From Cetobacterium sp. NK01 (GTDB taxonomy: Bacteria; Fusobacteriota; Fusobacteriia; Fusobacteriales; Fusobacteriaceae), in the NCBI RefSeq assembly GCF_024506395.1, contig NZ_JANIBO010000001.1:1550001-1614000 (forward strand): a stretch of 64,000 bases of DNA, in the 5' to 3' direction. Made by a program: the position numbers and the translations under genes. A model generated the notes under the pieces. It searched no databases and was not told the DNA's origin. It saw only the letters and a list, made by a program, of their open reading frames with translations. Below are positions 17,469 to 25,215 of this stretch, in pieces. Each line of letters starts with the position of its first letter. Position 1 is the first letter of the stretch.

Positions 17469-18371
17469 ATGGGTACTCTTAATTTATTAGTGGATATAAA
17501 AGAATTTTTATATTACTGTGAATTTGCAAAAGGGAAAAGTTTAAATACAATAAAATCATTAAGAATAGATTTATATAGATTTAATGAATATATTTTAAAA
17601 TGTAATGATTTGGAAAAAATATCAGATATAGATGGATTTAATTTTAGAGAATTTTTAATAGAACTTCAAAGTAGTGATATAGGAAAAAGATCTTTAAATA
17701 GAAAGATATCATCTTTAAAATCTTTTTTTAAATATTTAAAAGAAATAGGAAAAGTAAAAAATAATCCAGCTCAATTAATTGTAGCACCAAGTTACGATAG
17801 AGGGGTTCCTGAAGTACTTGATTTAGATGAAATAAAGAGAATCAGAAAATCAATAGAATTAAAAAATTATCATAGTTTGAGAGATAGATTGATTGTAGAA
17901 TTATTGTATTCTAGTGGAATCACATCTCAAGAGCTTTTAGGATTAGGAGAAGATGTTTTTAATTTAGATGATAGAGAAGTTATTGTAACAAGTTTTAAAA
18001 AATATAGAACTGTATTTTTTAGTGAAAGAGCAAAAGAATTTTTTAAGAGATATATAGCAGCAAAAAAAGAAAAGTTAGGTAGTAAATACAATAAAGAAAT
18101 ATTATTTGTTAATGGTTCTGGAGGGAGATTAACAGATCGTTCTTTAAGAAGACTTATAGATAGATATGGAATTAAGGCTAAAATAATAAAAGAGATTAGT
18201 CCTCATAGTTTTAGACATACTTTTGCAGTTCATATGTTAGAAAATGGTATGAGTTTACTACAGCTACAAAAACTTTTAGGACATTCTAATTTAGATTCAA
18301 CAAAAATATATTTAGAAGCTTTAGAGAAAAAAAGGAAAAAAGAACTGTCTAAAGAGTTAGATATGGTATAA
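17469..18371 (+). CDS. Xer-like tyrosine recombinase lacking the first catalytic arginine
   Basis: A 300-residue protein with the two-domain layout of XerC/XerD/CodV: an N-terminal SAM-like core-binding domain (about 5-100) and a C-terminal catalytic domain. Visible catalytic positions are Lys in SFKKYRTV (177/178), H246 and R249 in PHSFRH, H272 in LGHSN and the nucleophile Y281. The first arginine, normally in a GLRxSEL motif, is replaced: the local sequence is GITSQELLGL with Thr152 in its place. Relatives resolve chromosome dimers at dif. With Arg-I absent, strand exchange may be weak, altered or lost. It lies directly behind trmFO, as codV/xerC does in several lineages. Confidence 0.82.
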   Translation: MGTLNLLVDIKEFLYYCEFAKGKSLNTIKSLRIDLYRFNEYILKCNDLEKISDIDGFNFREFLIELQSSDIGKRSLNRKISSLKSFFKYLKEIGKVKNNPAQLIVAPSYDRGVPEVLDLDEIKRIRKSIELKNYHSLRDRLIVELLYSSGITSQELLGLGEDVFNLDDREVIVTSFKKYRTVFFSERAKEFFKRYIAAKKEKLGSKYNKEILFVNGSGGRLTDRSLRRLIDRYGIKAKIIKEISPHSFRHTFAVHMLENGMSLLQLQKLLGHSNLDSTKIYLEALEKKRKKELSKELDMV

Positions 18372-18403
18372 AAATATTAATAGTATAGATTGAAGGAGAG
18401 TTT

Positions 18404-19513
18404 ATGACAAAAAAATGTATAGGATGTGGAATTGAACTTCAAGGAGAAAATCCCAACTCTAATGGGTATTTACCTAAATCAGTTTTAGAGGGAGATAATA
18501 AAGAATTGCTTTGTCAAAGATGTTTTAAAATAAAAAACTATGGACAATATATTCCTATAAAAATGACAAAAGATGATTATAGAAAAGAGGTTCAAAAGAG
18601 TTTAGAGGAAGCAGATGTAGCAATACCTGTATTTGATATTATTGATTTTGAGGGATCTTTTGACGATGAAATATTAGATATTCTAAGAGAAATGGATTCA
18701 ATTGTAGTAATAAATAAATTGGATTTAATTCCAGATGATAAACATCCGTCTGAAGTTGCAGATTGGGTAAAAGGAAGATTAGGAGAAGAGGGGATATCAC
18801 CTCTTGATGTAGCTATAGTAAGTTCAAAAAATGGTTACGGAATAAATGGAATATTTAAAAAAATAAAACATTTTTATCCTAATGGTGCCAATGCTTTAGT
18901 TTTAGGTGTTACAAATGTTGGGAAATCAAGTATTATAAATAAACTTATTGGTGCTAAAAGAGTTACGGTATCGAAATTTCCAGGAACAACTTTGAAAAGT
19001 GTTAAGACTGAAATACCATTTTCAAAAATAACTCTTATAGATACACCAGGATTGATTCCAGCTGGAAGATTTTCAGATTTTGTATGTCAAGAATGTAATC
19101 AAAGTATAATACCAGCTAATGAAATTTCAAGAAAAACATATAAAGTTCAAAAGGATAGAGTTATTTTAATAGGTGGAATGATTCAAATGAGAGTTCTAAA
19201 TGATGAAGATTTAAAACCGATATTTTCTTTGTATGCTTCTAAGGATGTAACATTTCATGAAACAAATATAGAAAAAGCACAAGAATTAATGCAAAAAGCA
19301 GAATTTTTAAATCCGCCGTGTGACGAATGTAGAGATGAATTTAATGCATTAGAAAAAAATGTAGAAATTTTTACTGTTGAAACAGGAGAAGAACTAGTAT
19401 TTAAAGGGTTAGGATGGTTATCTGTAAAAAGAGGACCATTAGAAGTTGAAATAACATCACCAAAAGGTGGAGATATAATTATTAGAGAGGCTTTTATAAA
19501 ACCAAAAAGATAG
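18404..19513 (+). CDS. yqeH: Ribosome-biogenesis GTPase YqeH
   Basis: A 369-residue circularly permuted GTPase. The zinc finger comes first (CIGCG...CQRC), then the G motifs in permuted order: NKLD (G4) near residue 106, G5, then the P-loop GVTNVGKSS (G1) and DTPG (G3). The C-terminal domain is the usual RNA-binding part. YqeH acts in 30S subunit assembly in Bacillus. Spacing to neighbours is short on both sides, in line with one long housekeeping operon. Confidence 0.94.
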   Translation: MTKKCIGCGIELQGENPNSNGYLPKSVLEGDNKELLCQRCFKIKNYGQYIPIKMTKDDYRKEVQKSLEEADVAIPVFDIIDFEGSFDDEILDILREMDSIVVINKLDLIPDDKHPSEVADWVKGRLGEEGISPLDVAIVSSKNGYGINGIFKKIKHFYPNGANALVLGVTNVGKSSIINKLIGAKRVTVSKFPGTTLKSVKTEIPFSKITLIDTPGLIPAGRFSDFVCQECNQSIIPANEISRKTYKVQKDRVILIGGMIQMRVLNDEDLKPIFSLYASKDVTFHETNIEKAQELMQKAEFLNPPCDECRDEFNALEKNVEIFTVETGEELVFKGLGWLSVKRGPLEVEITSPKGGDIIIREAFIKPKR

Positions 19514-19529
19514 ATGAGGTTATGAAAGT

Positions 19530-20006
19530 ATGGAAAAAGATGGAAGAATAACTACTTTAAACTGGATTATAAATATTGGAGTTACAATTTTATTTATTTA
19601 TTTGGCTATGAGAGGTATCGATGATCTCACTGGAACATATAAAATAGATGAAACTGTTAGAAATACAAAAGAGTTACGAATTGCCTTGGAAAAGTATTAC
19701 CAAAAAACAGGAAGTTATCCAGAATTAACTAAAGAAGGAGCAAATATAAATTTACATATTTTAGATTATATTGACTCAAAAGGACGAAAAATATCTTTTG
19801 CAGAGATATATGGGCGAAAAACTTTAGCAAAAACATATGGAAGTAACTCAATAATAGCATCAAATAATGTTTATGATGTACAAGATTTTGAAAATACAAC
19901 TAAAACTGGGGGATGGAATTACAATTATTCTCAAAAAACAGGAGAAATTCATCCTAATTTACCAGAAGATATATATTTAGAAAAAGTAAACTGGATTAGA
20001 CAGTAA
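19530..20006 (+). CDS. Pseudopilin-like membrane protein, function unknown
   Basis: A 158-residue protein I do not recognise by name. One hydrophobic helix (about residues 12-28, LNWIINIGVTILFIYLAMRG) is followed by a soluble domain. The segment NTKELRIALEKYYQKTGSYPE and the later TGGWNYNYSQKTGEIHPNLP resemble GspG-type major pseudopilins, in which a helix precedes a short periplasmic fold. A normal prepilin cleavage site (G followed by a hydrophobic run with Glu at +5) is missing, so it would remain membrane-anchored. It sits between yqeH and a FAD protein, with no secretion or pilus genes nearby. Confidence 0.55.
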   Translation: MEKDGRITTLNWIINIGVTILFIYLAMRGIDDLTGTYKIDETVRNTKELRIALEKYYQKTGSYPELTKEGANINLHILDYIDSKGRKISFAEIYGRKTLAKTYGSNSIIASNNVYDVQDFENTTKTGGWNYNYSQKTGEIHPNLPEDIYLEKVNWIRQ

Positions 20007-20028
20007 GAACATAAATGGAGGAAAATAA

Positions 20029-21420
20029 ATGTACGATATTATATTTTTAGGTGGAGGACAAGCTGGAGTTTTTGGAGCTTACGAAGCCATTAAAAAAAAT
20101 AAGGATTTAAAAATTTTAGTTTTGGATAAAGGAAGGATGCTTACACAAAGAGTTTGTCCAAAAGAAAAATTAGGAACATGTGTAAAATGTCCAACTTGTG
20201 CAATAATATATGGTGTTTCAGGAGCAGGGGCATTCTCTGATTCTAAGTTTAATATGGATTATAGAGTTGGTGGAGATGTACATGTTTTAACTGGGAAAGT
20301 AATTGTAAATGAAACTATTCAATACGTAGCAGACATATATAAAGATTTTGGTTTTGATGAAAAACCATCTGGATTAGAATATAATCAAGTTATGTTAGAT
20401 TTGAAAAAGAGATGTATTGAAAATAATGTTCAATTGGTTGATACACCAACAATGCATTTAGGAACAGATGGATCGAGAGAATTATATACAAAATTGGTGA
20501 ATTCTCTTTTAGAAAAGGGTGTAGAATTTATAACAGAAAGATCTGCTGAAGGTCTAATAATAGAGAATGGTGAAATTAAAGGTGTAACTGTAAAAAATAA
20601 GAAAGATGAAGTAGAAAATTATTATTCAAAAAATGTTGTGATTGGCCTTGGAAGAAGTGGAGCAAAAAAACTGATGGAAATGTGTGAAGAATCAGGGGTG
20701 TCTTATGAAACAGGAGCTGTAGACTTAGGAGTTAGAGTAGAAATTCCTGATTTAGTAATGAAGGACATTAATGAAAACTTCTACGAAGCTAAAATGATTT
20801 ATCATACAACAAAATATAGAGATAAAATGAGAACTTTCTGTTCTAATCCAAGTGGATTTATTGCAGCAGAAAAACATAGTGATGATGTTGTTTTAGCAAA
20901 TGGACACGCATATAAAGATAAAAAATCACAAAATACAAATTTAGCTTTATTATGTACAAAAACATTTACAGAACCATTTAAACAACCATTTGAATATGCA
21001 ACAGCAATAGCAAAAATGTCATCGATGTTAACTGGTGGAAAGATATTAATGCAATCTTATGGTGATCTTAAAGTTGGAAGAAGATCAACGGATGAATCAA
21101 TAGCAAGATTAAACATTATACCAACAACCGAGGATTATGTAGCTGGAGACATAGCTCTTGCTTGTCCGAAAAGAATTCTTGATAATATAATAGAATTTAT
21201 TGAAGTACATGATAAAATAACACCAGGATTTGCATCAAGTGATTTATTATTATATTTCCCAGAGATTAAATTTAGAAGTACAAGAATAAAGATAGATGCT
21301 AATATGGAAACTAATATAAAAGGATTATATGCAGCAGGAGATAGTTCAGGATATGGAAGTGGACTAAATATAGCTGCTGTAATGGGGATACTAGCTGTAA
21401 GACATATAATTTCTAAATAA
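20029..21420 (+). CDS. FAD-dependent dehydrogenase of the COG2509 type
   Basis: A 463-residue flavoprotein. The dinucleotide fold is at the N-terminus (IIFLGGGQAGVFGAYEA) and a second flavin contact near the end (GLYAAGDSSGYGSGLNIAAVMG). A cysteine cluster C43-x7-C51-x2-C54-x2-C57 follows the first fold and could bind an Fe-S cluster or form a redox disulfide. The family is widespread in anaerobes and has no settled substrate. The gene is tightly placed before ftsY, but context gives no metabolic clue. Confidence 0.8.
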   Translation: MYDIIFLGGGQAGVFGAYEAIKKNKDLKILVLDKGRMLTQRVCPKEKLGTCVKCPTCAIIYGVSGAGAFSDSKFNMDYRVGGDVHVLTGKVIVNETIQYVADIYKDFGFDEKPSGLEYNQVMLDLKKRCIENNVQLVDTPTMHLGTDGSRELYTKLVNSLLEKGVEFITERSAEGLIIENGEIKGVTVKNKKDEVENYYSKNVVIGLGRSGAKKLMEMCEESGVSYETGAVDLGVRVEIPDLVMKDINENFYEAKMIYHTTKYRDKMRTFCSNPSGFIAAEKHSDDVVLANGHAYKDKKSQNTNLALLCTKTFTEPFKQPFEYATAIAKMSSMLTGGKILMQSYGDLKVGRRSTDESIARLNIIPTTEDYVAGDIALACPKRILDNIIEFIEVHDKITPGFASSDLLLYFPEIKFRSTRIKIDANMETNIKGLYAAGDSSGYGSGLNIAAVMGILAVRHIISK

Positions 21421-21434
21421 TATGGAGGAGTATA

Positions 21435-22604
21435 ATGGGATTTTTTAATAAACTTTTCGGTAGAAAAAAAGAGGATAAAGTTGAAGAGCAAAAAGAAAAG
21501 TTAGAACAAGAAATAGTTCAAGAAGAGATTGAGACTATTAGTGAGATAAAAGAAGAAGAAATAAAAGAAGATAAAAAAATAGAAGAAGCTGTAGAAAAAG
21601 CCCTAGAAAAAGAATCTTCTGAAGAGCAAGAAATACAAAAGGAAGAAATAAAAGATGAAGTAGTTTATATAGAGAAACCAAAGGTTGAAAAAAGAAGTTT
21701 CTTTACTTCATTAAAAGAAAAGTTATTTAAATCAAGAGAAGGTCTATTTGGTACTTTAAAAAATATATTTACAGGTAAATCGATTGTGGATGGTGAGATG
21801 TACGAAGAGCTAGAGGATACTTTAGTACAATCAGATATAGGTATCGAAATGACTTTGAAAATTGTTAAAGATTTAAAAGCTGAAGTAAAAGTGAGGGGTG
21901 TAAAAAAGCCAGAAGATGTATATCCTGTATTAAAAGATGTGTTAGAAGGATATTTAATTACAGAAAATACAAAATTAAATATACAACCAGGAAAAATGAA
22001 TGTAATACTAATAGTAGGAGTAAATGGTGTAGGGAAAACCACTACTATTGGAAAAATTGCAGCTAAATTAGTTAAAGATGGTAAGAAAGTTGTTATAGGT
22101 GCTGCTGATACTTTTAGAGCTGCAGCGGTTGAACAACTAGAAGAGTGGGCAAAAAGAGCCGGAGCAGAAATTGTAAAGCATCCAGCTGGAGCAGATCCTG
22201 GAGCAGTAGTTTTTGATACATTAAAAGCTGGTGAGGATAAAAATGCAGATGTTGTAATAATAGATACAGCAGGAAGATTGCATAATAAGAATAATTTGAT
22301 GAAAGAATTAGAGAAGATTAATAATATTATTAAAAAGAAAATAGGAGATGAATCTTATGAGTCAATATTAGTTTTAGATGGAACTACTGGACAAAATGGA
22401 TTGATTCAAGCAAGAGTATTTAATGAAGTTACAAATTTAACTGGATTTATTGTAACAAAATTAGACGGAACAGCAAAAGGAGGAATACTATTTAGTATTT
22501 CAGAAGAGTTAAAGAAACCTATTAAATATATTGGAGTAGGTGAAGGAATAGAGGATTTAAGAGAATTTAATAGTAAAGAGTATATACAGGCAATTTTTGA
22601 CTAA
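21435..22604 (+). CDS. ftsY: Signal recognition particle receptor
   Basis: A 389-residue GTPase that docks SRP-bound ribosomes at the inner membrane. The first 85 residues are an acidic Glu/Lys-rich A domain. Then come the N domain and the G domain with GVNGVGKTTTIGKIA, DTFRAAAVEQL, DTAGRLHNK and TKLDGTAKGG. The order and motif spacing are those of FtsY rather than Ffh, which would have a Met-rich M domain at the end. It is the last gene of the run that starts at trmFO. Confidence 0.96.
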   Translation: MGFFNKLFGRKKEDKVEEQKEKLEQEIVQEEIETISEIKEEEIKEDKKIEEAVEKALEKESSEEQEIQKEEIKDEVVYIEKPKVEKRSFFTSLKEKLFKSREGLFGTLKNIFTGKSIVDGEMYEELEDTLVQSDIGIEMTLKIVKDLKAEVKVRGVKKPEDVYPVLKDVLEGYLITENTKLNIQPGKMNVILIVGVNGVGKTTTIGKIAAKLVKDGKKVVIGAADTFRAAAVEQLEEWAKRAGAEIVKHPAGADPGAVVFDTLKAGEDKNADVVIIDTAGRLHNKNNLMKELEKINNIIKKKIGDESYESILVLDGTTGQNGLIQARVFNEVTNLTGFIVTKLDGTAKGGILFSISEELKKPIKYIGVGEGIEDLREFNSKEYIQAIFD

Positions 22605-22737
22605 TATATTAAAAAAAATAGAATTTCTGTTGTAAATATATATAAAATTTGTTAATATATAGTTGAAAATTACGAGCACTATTACAGTATAGTTAAAAAA
22701 GTGCAATTTATTTAATAAAAATCAAGGAGGACTTAAA

Positions 22738-23736
22738 GTGAGCATTATAGTTCAAATTAAAGAAAAAGCAAAAACTTTAGGAAACAAAATAGTTCTTCCT
22801 GAGGCTACTGATGAGAGAGTAATCAGAGCAGCTGCAGGAGTAGTTGAGGAGAAGTTAGGAACTCCAGTATTAGTTGGAAATGTAGAGACAATTAAAGAGT
22901 TTGCTACAAAATTAGGAGTATCTTTAGAAGGTGTTGAAATAATTGATCCTAAAACTACTGACAAATTAGCTTCATATGTTGAAAAACTTTGTGAGTTAAG
23001 AGCAAAAAAAGGAATGACTCCAGAAGAGGCAGAAAGAATATTAACAACTGATGTTAACTTCTTTGGTGCTATGATGGTTAAAATGGGAGATGTAGCTGGA
23101 ATGGTTTCTGGATCAGACTCGCCTACAGCTAACGTTTTAAGAGCAGGTTTACAAGTTGTTGGAACAAAACCAGGAGTGAAAACTGTGTCATCAGTATTCT
23201 TAATGGAGTTAAAGCATAATATAGAAACTTACGGAGAAATATTAGTATTTGGAGATTGTGCTGTAATTCCTGAGCCAACATCTGAGCAATTAGCAGATAT
23301 TGCATCAGAAGCAGCAGTAACAGCATCAACAGTAGCAGGATTAGATCCAAAAGTTGCACTTATGTCATTCTCTACAAAGGGATCTGCAAAACATGAATCT
23401 GTAGATGTTGTAAAAAAAGCAGGAGAAATTTTAAGAGAAAGAAATGCTGATTTTGCATTTGAAGAAGAGCTACAAGCAGATGCTGCTTTAGTAGCATCAG
23501 TAGGAGCTAAAAAAGCTCCAAATTCAAAAGTTGCAGGACATGCTAATGTATTAATTTTCCCTAACTTAGCAGCAGGAAATATAGGGTATAAATTAGTTCA
23601 AAGATTAGCAGATGCTGAAGCATATGGTCCTTTAATTCAAGGATTAGCAGCACCAATAAATGATTTATCTAGAGGATGTTCAGTTAAAGATATCGTAGAT
23701 TTAGCTGCAATAACTTCAGTGCAAGCTGGAAAATAA
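22738..23736 (+). CDS. pta: Phosphate acetyltransferase
   Basis: A 332-residue cytoplasmic enzyme that swaps acetyl groups between acetyl-CoA and phosphate. The conserved LPEATDERVIRAA start, VSGSDSPTANVLRAGLQ and the late FPNLAAGNIGYKLVQRL are those of short single-domain Pta. The GTG start follows AAGGAGGA. The 133 bases upstream hold weak promoter-like elements and an ACTAT/ATAGT hairpin but no clear consensus. Codons ending in C (TTC, AAC) are more frequent than in nearby genes, as expected for high expression. With ackA it gives the ATP-yielding route to acetate. Confidence 0.96.
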   Translation: MSIIVQIKEKAKTLGNKIVLPEATDERVIRAAAGVVEEKLGTPVLVGNVETIKEFATKLGVSLEGVEIIDPKTTDKLASYVEKLCELRAKKGMTPEEAERILTTDVNFFGAMMVKMGDVAGMVSGSDSPTANVLRAGLQVVGTKPGVKTVSSVFLMELKHNIETYGEILVFGDCAVIPEPTSEQLADIASEAAVTASTVAGLDPKVALMSFSTKGSAKHESVDVVKKAGEILRERNADFAFEEELQADAALVASVGAKKAPNSKVAGHANVLIFPNLAAGNIGYKLVQRLADAEAYGPLIQGLAAPINDLSRGCSVKDIVDLAAITSVQAGK

Positions 23737-23763
23737 TAGATAAAATTTAAATTAAGGGTAAAA

Positions 23764-23794
23764 AATTAGTAAGGAGTTATACTCCTTACTAATT
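23764..23794. repeat. 14-bp perfect inverted repeat between pta and ackA
   Basis: AATTAGTAAGGAGT and its complement flank a 3-base loop. The A-run is upstream and no T-run follows on the + strand, so on this strand it looks more like an RNA-stabilising or processing hairpin than a terminator. On the - strand it would read as a terminator. Confidence 0.7.
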
Positions 23795-23836
23795 AAATAT
23801 ATTAAAATAAAAAATAAAATTAAGGTGGTAAATTTA

Positions 23837-25042
23837 ATGAAAGTTTTAGTTATTAACTGTGGTAGTTCATCTCTAAAGTACCAATTATTAAATCCTGAAT
23901 CAGGAGAATTATTTGCAATTGGACTTTGCGAAAGAATTGGAATTGAAGGATCAAAAATGGAGTATGAAACTCCAGCAAATGATTTTGAGATTGAAATAAA
24001 GCAAGATATGCCAACTCATAAAGAAGCTTTAGAGTTAGTAATAAGTGCTATTACAAATCCAGAATATGGAGTAATAAAATCAGTTGAAGAAATTGATGCA
24101 ATTGGTCATAGAGTAGTACATGGTGGAGAAAAATTTGCTTCATCAGTATTAGTAACACCAGAAGTTATGGCGGCTATGGAAGAGTGTTCAGAGTTAGCTC
24201 CATTACATAACCCTGCAAACTTATTAGGTATTAGAACAATGCAAGAGTTAATGCCAGGAAAACCAAATGTTGGAGTATTTGATACATCATTCCACCAAAC
24301 AATGCCAAAAGAAGCTTATATGTATGCATTACCATATGAGGATTATACAGAGTTAAAAGTTAGAAAATATGGATTCCACGGAACATCTCACAAGTTTGTT
24401 TCAGGAGTAGCTAGAGAGTTATTAGGAAATCCAGCTGAGTCAAAAATAATTGTTTGTCATTTAGGAAACGGTGGATCAATATCTGCAGTTAAAGATGGTA
24501 AATGTATTGATACAACAATGGGATTAACTCCATTACAAGGAATTATGATGGGAACTAGATGTGGAGATATCGACCCAGCAGCAGTATTATTCATAAAGAA
24601 CAAAAGAGGATTATCAGATAAAGAAATGGATGACAGAATGAATAAAAAATCTGGAATCTTAGGAGTATTTGGAGAGTCTTCAGATTGTAGAGATATGGAA
24701 ATTGCAGCAGCAGCAGGAAATGAAAGAGCATTACTAGCTGAAAATATGTTTGCTTATAAAATAAGAGGATATGTTGGAAACTATGCAGCTCAAATGGGTG
24801 GAGTAGACGCAATTTGCTTCACTGGAGGAATTGGAGAAAATTCTGGAAAAGTAAGAGAAGATGTATTAAAAGGATTAGAATTCATTGGAGTTGAATTAGA
24901 TAAAGAAATTAATTCTAAGAGACAAAAAGGAAATGTTCTTTTAACAAAAGAAACATCTAAGGTAAAAGTATTTAAAATACCTACAAATGAAGAGTTAGTA
25001 ATAGCTAGAGATACTTACGAAATTGTAAACGCTGCAAAGTAA
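23837..25042 (+). CDS. ackA: Acetate kinase
   Basis: A 401-residue kinase of the ASKHA fold that makes ATP and acetate from acetyl phosphate. VLVINCGSSSLKYQL opens the protein; GHRVVHGGEKF, HLGNGGSISAV, DTTMGLTPLQG and FTGGIGENS are the family signatures with the phosphate- and adenosine-binding residues. The ATG at 23837 with AAGGTGG upstream is preferred over a GTG at 23825 that lies inside the ribosome site. It lies 100 bases downstream of pta across a stable hairpin, so the two are probably on one RNA with differential stability. Confidence 0.97.
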   Translation: MKVLVINCGSSSLKYQLLNPESGELFAIGLCERIGIEGSKMEYETPANDFEIEIKQDMPTHKEALELVISAITNPEYGVIKSVEEIDAIGHRVVHGGEKFASSVLVTPEVMAAMEECSELAPLHNPANLLGIRTMQELMPGKPNVGVFDTSFHQTMPKEAYMYALPYEDYTELKVRKYGFHGTSHKFVSGVARELLGNPAESKIIVCHLGNGGSISAVKDGKCIDTTMGLTPLQGIMMGTRCGDIDPAAVLFIKNKRGLSDKEMDDRMNKKSGILGVFGESSDCRDMEIAAAAGNERALLAENMFAYKIRGYVGNYAAQMGGVDAICFTGGIGENSGKVREDVLKGLEFIGVELDKEINSKRQKGNVLLTKETSKVKVFKIPTNEELVIARDTYEIVNAAK

Positions 25043-25143
25043 TAAGTATTGAAAGTTGTCTAAAAAATAAACATATTAGTCAGTAAAAAATTATATTTGG
25101 TTGAATTAGTTTAAAAATTTCTTAAAAAAATCAAGAACTTTAA

Positions 25144-25172
25144 TTGACAATTAATAAGAATGCTCGTAAAAT
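25144..25172 (+). promoter_or_regulatory. Promoter of nifJ
   Basis: TTGACA (25144-25149), an exact 17-base spacer, TAAAAT (25167-25172). A strong match, in line with a highly expressed catabolic gene. Confidence 0.8.
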
Positions 25173-25215
25173 AGAGTTAACTTTAGAGTCAATTAAAAAA
25201 GGGAGGACAATTCAA

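Noticed and set aside
25144-25215. In-frame N-terminal extension of nifJ from TTG
   Set aside because: The TTG is part of a consensus TTGACA with a TAAAAT 17 bases on, and the ribosome site lies inside the extension.
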